From an uncultured Muribaculum sp. (lineage in GTDB: Bacteria > Bacteroidota > Bacteroidia > Bacteroidales > Muribaculaceae), in NCBI GenBank assembly GCA_910587665.1, contig CAJUMZ010000018.1, positions 1 through 64,000 on the forward strand: DNA of 64,000 nt, in the 5' to 3' direction. This document shows, in pieces, positions 53,926-61,489 of the stretch. Positions within the stretch are counted from its first letter, which is position 1; each line of letters starts with the position of its first letter. Made by a program: the position numbers and the translations under genes. Under the pieces are notes generated by a model. It saw nothing but the letters and a program-made list of their open reading frames with translations, was not told where the DNA came from and made no database searches.

Positions 53926-54057
53926 TTGGGTGCATGGATAGCACAGGTCTGTTAATGTCTTTTAAATATTGATAGATTGTGTGTTATCATATTCATATTT
54001 TGCTTTAAAAGCAAAGAAAAATTTATTAATAATTGAGGTTTGATGTTACTTTTTTTG

Positions 54058-54065
54058 TAGCTTTG
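54058..54065 (+). promoter_or_regulatory. Candidate -7 box of the small basic protein gene
   Basis: TAGCTTTG is a perfect TAnnTTTG match 68 nt before the ATG at 54133; possible TTG elements upstream have off spacing (15 or 22 nt). Confidence 0.45.
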
Positions 54066-54132
54066 CAAATAATTTCAGAGGCGACTCTGTTTTTATCAAC
54101 ATTAAGTTTTGTGCAATTAGTTTAGGCGAATT

Positions 54133-54318
54133 ATGGAAGAATCTGCAAAGAAAAGAGGCGGTCGTCGCCCCGGTGCAGGCCGCAAGAAATCCACCGTGAA
54201 GCGTTATGGCTTTAACGCGCCTGCGACAGTGCATGCGGTTCTCGAACAGGTTGACAGCATCACTGATTTTATCTGTGAGGCTGTTATCAAGCATGGTCAG
54301 GATAAAGGACTCTGCTGA
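54133..54318 (+). CDS. Small basic protein with GGRRPGAGRK motif
   Basis: A 61-residue protein. The N-terminus is a basic, AT-hook-like RGGRRPGAGRKK stretch (about 8-19), followed by a short ribbon-helix-helix-like segment (VKRYGFNAPATVHAVLEQV then ITDFICEAVIKHG). Proteins with this N-terminal motif are frequent in Bacteroidota and in mobile elements, probably binding DNA, but a defined role is lacking. It forms its own unit with a promoter box at 54058 and a terminator at 54359. Confidence 0.7.
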   Translation: MEESAKKRGGRRPGAGRKKSTVKRYGFNAPATVHAVLEQVDSITDFICEAVIKHGQDKGLC

Positions 54319-54358
54319 CATAACTATCCCCGGAATTTGATGCATGCATAAACTAAAT

Positions 54359-54402
54359 GGAAAGGCTGTCTTATATTTTATAAGGCAGCTTTCCCTTTTT
54401 TT
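54359..54402 (+). terminator. Terminator after the small basic protein gene
   Basis: GGAAAGGCTG/CAGCTTTCC arms with an inner CTTAT/ATAAG stem form a long near-perfect hairpin followed by seven or more T. Confidence 0.8.
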
Positions 54403-54473
54403 ATCATTTCACCCGGTGTAATGTCATGGAAATTTTGTAAATTGCACTGACTTTAATAAAATATGTATCGGAA

Positions 54474-55358
54474 ATGAAAGGAATTGTACTTGCCGGAGGC
54501 TCCGGGACACGACTTTATCCTGTCACTAAAGGGGTTTCCAAGCAGCTTATACCTATATATGACAAGCCGATGGTATATTACCCGATATCGGTGTTGATGC
54601 TTGCCGGCATACGTGACATACTTATTATATCCACTCCTGATGACTTGCCCGGGTTCAAGCGTCTGCTTGGTGACGGAAAGTCGCTCGGTGTAAATTTCAG
54701 TTTTGCAGAGCAGCCGCGTCCCGAGGGTCTTGCCCAGGCATTTTTGATAGGAGAGGAATTTATCGGTGATGACTCTGTGTGTCTGGTGTTGGGTGACAAC
54801 ATATTTTACGGTCAGGGATTCACCGGCATGCTTCTTGATGCGGTACGCGTAACCGAGGAGAGCGATGAAGCGGTAGTATTTGCCTATAAGGTACATGATC
54901 CGCAACGCTATGGGGTAGTGGCATTTGATTCATCGGGGAAGGCACTGTCAATTGAAGAAAAACCGGAATTCCCGGTTTCCGATTTTGCTGTAGTAGGGTT
55001 GTATTTCTATCCTAACGACGTCGTGAATGTGGCTAAGGGAATTAAGCCGTCGGCAAGGGGTGAACTTGAAATCACTTCAGTCAACCTTGATTACCTGAGT
55101 CGTGAAAAGCTGAGTGTCAAGCGTTTCGGCAGAGGGTTTGCCTGGCTTGACACCGGCACTACCGATTCTCTGATGGAAGCGTCGAGTTTTATTGAGACGA
55201 TAGAAAAGCGGCAGGGATTCAAGGTTGCAGCCCTTGAAGAGATCGCTTTTAGAAAAGGTTATATCAATGCCCAGCAGCTACTTGCCCTTGCACAGCCGAT
55301 GGCTAAGAATGAATATGGTGCTTACCTGATACAACTCGCAGAAAATGGCGTTGAATAA
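54474..55358 (+). CDS. rfbA: Glucose-1-phosphate thymidylyltransferase
   Basis: Makes dTDP-glucose from dTTP and glucose 1-phosphate, the entry to dTDP-deoxysugars. The 294-residue protein has the nucleotide-binding start MKGIVLAGGSGTRLYPVT, the KQLIPIYDKPMVYYPI segment (about 26-41), LVLGDNIFYG with the metal-binding Asp (near 107) and GFAWLDTGTTDSL. Length is standard. It is the first gene of a four-gene amino-sugar set; the next start lies inside its 3' end (14-base overlap). Confidence 0.95.
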   Translation: MKGIVLAGGSGTRLYPVTKGVSKQLIPIYDKPMVYYPISVLMLAGIRDILIISTPDDLPGFKRLLGDGKSLGVNFSFAEQPRPEGLAQAFLIGEEFIGDDSVCLVLGDNIFYGQGFTGMLLDAVRVTEESDEAVVFAYKVHDPQRYGVVAFDSSGKALSIEEKPEFPVSDFAVVGLYFYPNDVVNVAKGIKPSARGELEITSVNLDYLSREKLSVKRFGRGFAWLDTGTTDSLMEASSFIETIEKRQGFKVAALEEIAFRKGYINAQQLLALAQPMAKNEYGAYLIQLAENGVE

Positions 55359-55776
55359 AGTCCGCATGATTGATTTCCCCAAGATAGAGGATCCGAGGGG
55401 TAACCTTTCATTCATACAAACACCCGAACAGTTGCCGTTCATTCTTCAGCGTGCCTACTGGATATATGATGTACCTGGAGGTAAAAAGCGCTGGGGTCAC
55501 GCGTTTCATCATCAGGAAGAGGTGATAATCGCCTTGTCGGGGTCATTTGACGTTGTGCTTTCCGATGGCAATGATGAGCGGCGTTATCATCTGTCGCGTT
55601 CCTATTACGGGCTTTATGTCCCGCCTATGACTTGGCGTTATATTGATAATTTTTCGACAAATTCTCTCGCATACGTGTTGTCTTCAACGCTTTACGATGA
55701 GGCTGATTATATACGTGATTATGACGAGTTTTGCAGGCTTGTGTCAGCAGAAGAAAATCATGGGCTTAATATCTGA
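55345..55776 (+). CDS. Cupin sugar 3,4-ketoisomerase-like protein (FdtA/WxcM family), copy 1
   Basis: A 143-residue cupin of the FdtA/QdtA/WxcM family, which isomerises dTDP-4-keto-6-deoxyglucose to the 3-keto sugar. It has the family features DPRGNLSFIQ, RAYWIYDVPGG and VPPMTWRYIDNFS. In the catalytic histidine region it reads RWGHAFHH where family members usually have R-x-x-HAH; if aligned without a gap the second histidine is replaced by Phe, possibly changing activity. It overlaps rfbA by 14 bases and precedes the aminotransferase by 3. Confidence 0.85.
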   Translation: MALNKVRMIDFPKIEDPRGNLSFIQTPEQLPFILQRAYWIYDVPGGKKRWGHAFHHQEEVIIALSGSFDVVLSDGNDERRYHLSRSYYGLYVPPMTWRYIDNFSTNSLAYVLSSTLYDEADYIRDYDEFCRLVSAEENHGLNI

Positions 55777-55779
55777 CAT

Positions 55780-56892
55780 ATGATCAAATATCCGTTTCTT
55801 GACTTATCAAAGGTGACACGGCAATATGCCGATGAACTCAAGGCTGCCTGTAACCGTGTGATCGACAGCGGAAGGTATATCGGCGGTGAAGAGGTGGAGT
55901 CATTCGAGCATATGCTTGCCGAATCTTGCGGTGCGGCATATGCCGTGGGGGTGGCAAACGGGCTTGACGCCCTCCGTCTGATATTGCGCGGATATATCGA
56001 GCTTGGCGCAATGTCGCCCGGTGATGAGGTTATCGTGTCTTCCGACACTTATATCGCGACCGCACTCGCCATTACCGATATGAGGCTGAAGCCTGTGTTT
56101 GTGGAGCCGTCACTCATAACGATGAATATTGACGACACTCTTATCGAGGAGGCGATAACCGAGCGTACACGCGCCATAATGACTGTGCATCTTTACGGTC
56201 AACCCGCATATTCGCGTTTGATGGCTGATATTGCCCGGCGCCACGGGTTAAAGCTTATAGAAGACAATGCGCAGGCTATCGGTGCAAGTGTCGACGGTGT
56301 GTCGACCGGTCATCTCGGTGATGCGGCGGCTTTCAGCTTTTATCCTACAAAAAATATAGGTGCGATAGGCGACGCCGGGGCTGTGACTACCGATGATCGC
56401 GAGCTTGCCGATGCAGTCAGGGCACTTGCCAACTATGGCAGTTCACGCCGTTACCATAATATATATCAGGGATATAACAGCCGCCTTGACCCCATTCAGG
56501 CTGCGATGCTTAAAGTGCGCCTTGCCCGTCTTGAAGAGGAGACAGACGGCAGGCGCGCTATAGCGGAAATATATGGCAGTACGATCACCAATCCTGGAGT
56601 ATTGCTACCCCGTGAAATAACTGGAAGGCATGTGTGGCATCAATATGTGGTGCGGGTCAGTGACCGTGACCGATTTCGTGAGTATATGCTTGATAATGGT
56701 GTGGGCACCGATGTTAATTATCCTTTGCCTCCTCATCGCCAACCGTGCTATAAGGAATATTCCGGCTTGTCATTGCCTATTGCCGACAAGATTGCGGCTG
56801 AAGTGGTGAGTCTGCCGATAAATCCGGCGTGCACTTCGCTTGACGATGCACGGGAAATATCTGAAATCATAAATAATTATGACTATGAGTGA
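55780..56892 (+). CDS. DegT/DnrJ/EryC1 sugar aminotransferase (FdtB-like)
   Basis: PLP-dependent transaminase of 370 residues acting on a keto-sugar nucleotide. Signatures: GVANGLDALRLILRG (about 59-73), VHLYGQPA, EDNAQAIGA, and the PLP lysine in FSFYPTKNIGAIGDAGAV (near 190). Close to FdtB/QdtB types that form dTDP-3-amino-3,6-dideoxyhexoses, consistent with flanking 3,4-ketoisomerase genes. It overlaps the next gene by 14 bases. Confidence 0.9.
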   Translation: MIKYPFLDLSKVTRQYADELKAACNRVIDSGRYIGGEEVESFEHMLAESCGAAYAVGVANGLDALRLILRGYIELGAMSPGDEVIVSSDTYIATALAITDMRLKPVFVEPSLITMNIDDTLIEEAITERTRAIMTVHLYGQPAYSRLMADIARRHGLKLIEDNAQAIGASVDGVSTGHLGDAAAFSFYPTKNIGAIGDAGAVTTDDRELADAVRALANYGSSRRYHNIYQGYNSRLDPIQAAMLKVRLARLEEETDGRRAIAEIYGSTITNPGVLLPREITGRHVWHQYVVRVSDRDRFREYMLDNGVGTDVNYPLPPHRQPCYKEYSGLSLPIADKIAAEVVSLPINPACTSLDDAREISEIINNYDYE

Positions 56893-57310
56893 CATGAAGG
56901 ACTCGCGCATATCGGATTGCGGGATTATAATGCTTGAGACGCATTCCGGAATGCGTGAAGGCAATCTTACGGTGGTGCAAAACAATGGTCAATTCCCATT
57001 TGAGATAAAGCGGACATATTACTTGTATGATGTACCGGGTGGCGAGAGCCGCGGAGGTCATTCCCACAAGGCTCTTCATGAATTGATCGTAGCCGCGAGC
57101 GGAAGCTTCACTGTGACGGTAGATGACGGTAAGGAAAAACATACATATATGCTCAATCGCCCTGACAGGGGCTTGCACATAGTGCCGGGTATATGGCGTA
57201 CGCTTGATGATTTCTCATCGGGAGCGGTATGTCTTGTCCTTGCCTCCGATAAATACATAGAGGCGGATTATATCCGCCTCTATGAAGATTTTATGAAATC
57301 AAAAGTCTGA
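56879..57310 (+). CDS. Cupin sugar 3,4-ketoisomerase (FdtA/QdtA family), copy 2
   Basis: A 143-residue cupin of the same family as the copy upstream, but clearly diverged. It keeps the expected histidine pair (RGGHSHKALHELI, near 58-70), TYYLYDVPGGE and the C-terminal VLASDKYIEADYIRLYEDF. It therefore looks like a fully competent ketoisomerase. The last part of its coding sequence contains a perfect 13-bp hairpin (57256-57284) that may also terminate transcription. Having two isomerases around one transaminase is unusual. Confidence 0.88.
   Translation: MTMSDMKDSRISDCGIIMLETHSGMREGNLTVVQNNGQFPFEIKRTYYLYDVPGGESRGGHSHKALHELIVAASGSFTVTVDDGKEKHTYMLNRPDRGLHIVPGIWRTLDDFSSGAVCLVLASDKYIEADYIRLYEDFMKSKV
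57256..57284. terminator. Perfect palindrome inside the 3' coding end
   Basis: CATAGAGGCGGAT pairs with ATCCGCCTCTATG (13 bp, TAT loop), within the last codons of the second cupin gene and 30 bases beyond the tpx stop on the other strand. T-rich stretches follow on both sides (ATTTTA and TATTTAT). It is well placed to end both convergent transcripts. Confidence 0.5.
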
Positions 57311-57313
57311 GAA

Positions 57314-57811
57314 TCAAAGCATTTTTAATGCCGACTCGTAGTCAGGTTCGTCGGTGATCTCGTTGACGAGGTCACGGTATATTACTTTGCCGTTTTCATC
57401 AATGATCACGACCGCACGGGTGAGAAGACCCTTAAGCGGACCATCGACAAGTTCCACCCCGTATTCTTTTGCAAATTCCGGAGAGCGGAAAGCTGACGCG
57501 GGATAGACGTCATTTATGTTTTCGATTGTGCAGAATCGTTTTGCCGCGAAGGGGAGGTCCATTGATACACAGAGCACCACGGCATCTTTCTTGTCTGCCG
57601 CCTTTTCATTGAACTTCCTGACGCTCATTGCGCATACGGCAGTGTCAAGGCTGGGAAAAATATTCAGCACCACCTTTTTGCCGGGGAAGTCGGCAAGGTG
57701 AATCTCATTCAGGTCAGCACCGACGAGAGTAAAATCGGGAGCCTTTTCCCCTACCGAAGGCAACATGCCCCCGGTATGACAGGCATTTCCTTTAAAATAT
57801 ACGGTTTCCAT
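57314..57811 (-). CDS. tpx: Thiol peroxidase
   Basis: Peroxiredoxin of the Tpx class reducing hydroperoxides with thioredoxin. The 165-residue protein has the peroxidatic cysteine in FPSLDTAVCAMSVRKF (near residue 60) and the resolving cysteine in KRFCTIENIN (near 93), the Tpx spacing. No signal peptide is visible, so it is cytoplasmic. It lies 24 bases after the thioredoxin-fold gene, presumably in the same operon. Confidence 0.95.
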   Translation of the reverse strand: METVYFKGNACHTGGMLPSVGEKAPDFTLVGADLNEIHLADFPGKKVVLNIFPSLDTAVCAMSVRKFNEKAADKKDAVVLCVSMDLPFAAKRFCTIENINDVYPASAFRSPEFAKEYGVELVDGPLKGLLTRAVVIIDENGKVIYRDLVNEITDEPDYESALKML

Positions 57812-57835
57812 AATCTATTATTTTAATTTGATTAA

Positions 57836-59035
57836 TCATTTTACGGCTAAAGCCGCTTTTTGTATAACAACTGATGTCATGTCATTGTTGTATCCGAGCA
57901 CAATATCAGCGACAGTCCCGTCGGCGCGGCATATGATAAGGGTGGGGAAGGAGGTCGCTCCGCAGTCGCGGGCAAGCGGCTTGGCACTCATGAGCAGATG
58001 TTCACCTATGCGCAGTCCCGGCACTATGGCTTCTATCTCGTCGACATTGTTGCCGGTGAATGCCCATATCACATCGGCGTTATATGGTAGGTTGTCAACA
58101 GCTGAACGCACAGCCTCCACCGTGGCTCCGGAGAAAGCCGCCTTGGGGTCAAGCAACGCTATGACCGTAGGCGCACGGAATTTGTCACCGAGCATGCGTG
58201 AATAGCGCTCTCCTGTAGTCGTGGGAAGCGCAAATCCCGGTAGCCGCTGTCCCGGCAGGTTCTCTATCGCGAAATTGCTTTCGCGGTAGCGATCAAATAT
58301 GTCGGGATATAGCTCCCGCAGTATATCCTCGTTTATGCCTTCGGCAACTACTTTGTCGGAGGCATAGTTGTATGTGGCTGTGATGGTCTGTTCGGCGAGA
58401 GCCCCGGGATTGTTCTCGAGATTTACGGTCAATGGCTTGCCGTCTGACTTGTCAAACACATATAGAAACTCTTTCAGTATCTGGTCAGACATGCTCATTA
58501 CTCCATCAATGGCAATACTTTTGACGCCGTTTATTACCGTGTCGGGATGGACAGAGTATCTATAGTCGGGATTATCCTTGATTTCAATAAGCTGTTCGGC
58601 GATGAACTGCGGCAGCAGCTCTGAAAACTGGGCGCGCCGCTGAATTCCCGGAAGTGACGCTGCGCCGGTGCCACGTGGCATAAACAGGCTTTGATCGCGG
58701 TCGAAATGATACTCCAGCAGTCTGTCACCACGGAAGTTATAGACATTACCGTCGTAATATGCCGAGAAGCCGGAAGCCTTTCCGTCAGGAGTGGCGATTT
58801 CCCAATCAATCAGATAGTCACATGGAGCCAATGTGTCGGCAGGTGCCTCCCATGAGCGAAGGTGTATGGTATAGTCGACATCATCCTGTAATGACATAAG
58901 CACCGAATAGTCGACAGTCGCGTCAAAGCGGTCGGTATCTTTCAGTGACGATATAACATCGTCTATCCCTTGGGCTTGGAGTCCCAGGGGATAGACAGAA
59001 AGTATCGCCAGAAACATTTGCAGTTTCCCTTTCAT
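57836..59035 (-). CDS. Exported protein with thioredoxin-like C-terminal domain
   Basis: A 399-residue secreted protein (signal peptide about 1-22, ending LGLQAQ) that I cannot name. The N-terminal part (about 25-230) looks like a beta-rich lipoprotein-carrier-type fold (SGFSAYYDGNVYNFRGDRLL). The C-terminal part (about 265-399) resembles TlpA-type thioredoxins: GQRLPGFALPTTTGE, APTVIALLDPKAAFSGAT and a cis-proline motif TSFPTLII, but the usual WCxxC is absent; the only nearby cysteine is in RDCGAT. It may be a binding or chaperone domain rather than a redox enzyme. It precedes tpx by 24 bases. Confidence 0.75.
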   Translation of the reverse strand: MKGKLQMFLAILSVYPLGLQAQGIDDVISSLKDTDRFDATVDYSVLMSLQDDVDYTIHLRSWEAPADTLAPCDYLIDWEIATPDGKASGFSAYYDGNVYNFRGDRLLEYHFDRDQSLFMPRGTGAASLPGIQRRAQFSELLPQFIAEQLIEIKDNPDYRYSVHPDTVINGVKSIAIDGVMSMSDQILKEFLYVFDKSDGKPLTVNLENNPGALAEQTITATYNYASDKVVAEGINEDILRELYPDIFDRYRESNFAIENLPGQRLPGFALPTTTGERYSRMLGDKFRAPTVIALLDPKAAFSGATVEAVRSAVDNLPYNADVIWAFTGNNVDEIEAIVPGLRIGEHLLMSAKPLARDCGATSFPTLIICRADGTVADIVLGYNNDMTSVVIQKAALAVK

Positions 59036-59146
59036 AGATAAATAGTGAATACGTTCAATATTATAACGGATGCAATGTCAAAAAAGTTTATCGTGTGGAA
59101 CACTCCTTGCGATAAAAACGTGTGATATGATGGAAACCGACTGTGG

Positions 59147-60412
59147 TTATTTGACAGAGCCAAGCTGCTCACCGACAAGGATATGCTCCCATCCATTGCC
59201 GTTTTTAGGAGAGGTCAAGTCAAATTCGGCATCTTTTTGGAATACGAGTACAAAATCCGAGCCGCCAAACAGAAAATATCCGAGTTCGTCACCTTTATTT
59301 ACCTTGTCACCTACTTTGAGCCCTTCGGTGAAATTGACCGATGACACCTGCGACATACCGATAGGCATCACTGCCACAAGACCATGATTCTCTGTCTCAA
59401 GTATGGCGAGTCCGCGGGTCTCGATGCTCTGCCATCCGGGCACACTGTTGTCCACTACGTAATGTCCCAACTCCGGCTCCCACGTGATTGAGCCTCCAAG
59501 CGCATCTTCACCGGGGATTACACGGAGTTCCTTTATTGTACCTGAGAGCGGGAAGTGGTAGCGGTGATAATCGTTGGCGTTAAGAAACGCATGGAAAAAC
59601 TTACCTCCGGCAAATGAGTCGCAATAAGGACTTTCCGGGCTTATAAGTTGTTTTACTGAGTCAAATACGCGTGACTTTACTGCAATCTTGTGGTCGGTCA
59701 CGATATATGATTCGTCATCGATGTCCCAGATGCCTTGCGGCTCACAGTCGGCAGGCGATGCAACAACAGAATTGTCGTCGGGTGAAGCGATCGGACGTTT
59801 GTCGGGCGACGCAAGTTTGCGAGAGAAGAAATCATTGAACGAATGCCAGTTGGAGGGATCTTCATACCATCCGTTTTTCATACCGAGTTCTTCCTGCTGC
59901 ATCATCAGCTCTTCGTATTCCTTATTCCACGATTCAGGTGAGGAAAGGAATGTTCCCCATGATTTGCAATATTTTACAAGCCATTTGTTGTAAGGTTCCA
60001 CATACTGCACCGAGGAGGTGAAGAAGTTTTCGCCGTCAAGTTGTTCAAGCGGCATGCAATTGATGAAATAGCAATAGCAGAGTGCCTGATACATACGCCC
60101 GAAAATAGATGTGAGCTTGGTTGTTGTGATTACATTCCAGGGCATTTCATGTTGTGAACGGTCGACAAAGTCATAATACTCTTCAAGCGACTGCACCGGG
60201 TTGGTTGCCTTGTCAGGGTTGATTTCCACACCCTTGGCTATTGCAGCTTCAAGCAATTCCTTGATGCGCGGGTCATTGTTGACGAGTGTAATCAGTTCGC
60301 GCGTAGTCTCGTTGTACTCATCTGACTTTTCTTCTGTGGATTGCGACTTGCAGCTGCAAGTGATGCTGATGACGACAAGCGCGGTCAGTAATGATAGCAA
60401 GTATTTTTTCAT
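59147..60412 (-). CDS. Phosphatidylserine decarboxylase family protein, exported
   Basis: A 421-residue member of the PSD family. From ATG 60412 it starts with a signal sequence (MKKYLLSLLTALVVISITCSC) whose cysteines suggest lipid attachment, though the lipobox is not canonical; an earlier in-frame start would add an unrelated basic lead. The C-terminal PSD domain includes FFHAFLNANDYHRYHFPLSG (catalytic Asp/His region) and the pyruvoyl cleavage site as LFGGSDFVLVF, keeping the serine. Genuine PSDs act in the inner membrane; an exported form implies another substrate or location. Neighbours are an acyltransferase gene 20 bases upstream and the thioredoxin-fold gene downstream. Confidence 0.82.
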   Translation of the reverse strand: MKKYLLSLLTALVVISITCSCKSQSTEEKSDEYNETTRELITLVNNDPRIKELLEAAIAKGVEINPDKATNPVQSLEEYYDFVDRSQHEMPWNVITTTKLTSIFGRMYQALCYCYFINCMPLEQLDGENFFTSSVQYVEPYNKWLVKYCKSWGTFLSSPESWNKEYEELMMQQEELGMKNGWYEDPSNWHSFNDFFSRKLASPDKRPIASPDDNSVVASPADCEPQGIWDIDDESYIVTDHKIAVKSRVFDSVKQLISPESPYCDSFAGGKFFHAFLNANDYHRYHFPLSGTIKELRVIPGEDALGGSITWEPELGHYVVDNSVPGWQSIETRGLAILETENHGLVAVMPIGMSQVSSVNFTEGLKVGDKVNKGDELGYFLFGGSDFVLVFQKDAEFDLTSPKNGNGWEHILVGEQLGSVK

Positions 60413-60432
60413 AATGTTATGTTGATTGGTTT

Positions 60433-61473
60433 TTACTTTTTTACGAAACGGCTTCCTACAAGTTTCCATGCGGCAAATGATAATGCCGATGTCACGAGTA
60501 TTACCGTAATGAATGCGAGGTATGACGGCATTTCTTTCATCCCCAGCCATATGCCGAGCTGTATGATGGGGAAATGATATAGATATATGCCGTAAGACAC
60601 ATTGTCGGTCTTGCTGATCTTATAACCCCATGATCCAACCATGGATACCCATATTACGAGCGGTGCAAAAATAATAGGGTCAAGATATATATTGAAATAT
60701 GGTATAAGTTTTGAAAGCAGGAATATAGGCAGGATTATTGCGAGGATTACCCATTTGTGCCTCATGAAGCCGTCATAGAAAAAGCAGATGGCGACTCCGA
60801 TGTAAAAATAGGCAAGCTGACCGAAAAACTGTTTACCAAGTATATGGTAGACCTCATTTCCGGTTGACAGGTAGAGATAAGAAAACAGTATCCTGTAAAG
60901 TAGTGACAAGGCTATTATGGCGGCAAACAGCCAAGCTTTGTTCCAACGGCATCTGCTGTAAAGATAATGCACGATCGGCACTGAAAGCGTAAGCATCAGA
61001 TCAACTTTCATTGTCCATATCGCCCCGTTGATCGTAGGCATAATGAATGCCTCACTTTCAAAGACTCCGGGAAGAGTGGGCTGTAGAAAATTCAAGAAGC
61101 AGGCGTTAGCTGCAAGATATTTCCAAAATTCCGGTGATGTGAAATACTCAGCCGCCGGCAACGAGCTTGTAAGAGACAGTCCTATGGCACAGAGCAGGAT
61201 AATGAATATATACATAGGCATGAGCCTGCGGGCGCGGTTGGCAAAATATGCACCCGGGCGGCATCCTCTTGAGTTGTAGCTGCGAAATGCGAGAAAGCCG
61301 CTAAGCGCGAAGAACCCGCCTATCGACCCCGGCGCATAATAGTCGGTTGGCCATACTACGTGTTCTCCTGTAAGTACATTGAAATGACGGGCAAGGACAC
61401 TTATCGCGAGATAATATCTCACGACATTCATGTTGTTGCAGCGGCTTATTGCCGGCAAGCAATCCTTTGCCAT
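60433..61473 (-). CDS. Acyltransferase family 3 membrane protein
   Basis: A 346-residue integral membrane protein of the OafA/YrhL acyltransferase-3 type with about ten hydrophobic helices. The conserved early His is in SVLARHFNVLTG (near 30), and the FFALSGFLAFRSY and ANRARRLMPMYI segments (near 55-95) are diagnostic. Such enzymes O-acylate cell-surface glycans; the acceptor is unknown. It lies 16 bases after ychF and 20 before the PSD-like gene, so it is part of one minus-strand run. Confidence 0.87.
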   Translation of the reverse strand: MAKDCLPAISRCNNMNVVRYYLAISVLARHFNVLTGEHVVWPTDYYAPGSIGGFFALSGFLAFRSYNSRGCRPGAYFANRARRLMPMYIFIILLCAIGLSLTSSLPAAEYFTSPEFWKYLAANACFLNFLQPTLPGVFESEAFIMPTINGAIWTMKVDLMLTLSVPIVHYLYSRCRWNKAWLFAAIIALSLLYRILFSYLYLSTGNEVYHILGKQFFGQLAYFYIGVAICFFYDGFMRHKWVILAIILPIFLLSKLIPYFNIYLDPIIFAPLVIWVSMVGSWGYKISKTDNVSYGIYLYHFPIIQLGIWLGMKEMPSYLAFITVILVTSALSFAAWKLVGSRFVKK

Positions 61474-61489
61474 GGGGCGGTGGCGGTGA

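Noticed and set aside
59147..60412. Idea that the PSD-like protein is catalytically dead because LGST is missing
   Set aside because: The site reads FGGSD; the serine needed for the pyruvoyl group is still present, so loss of activity is not supported.
60413..60550. N-terminal extension of the PSD-like protein to ATG 60550
   Set aside because: It would bury the signal sequence behind 46 basic residues and overlap the acyltransferase gene.
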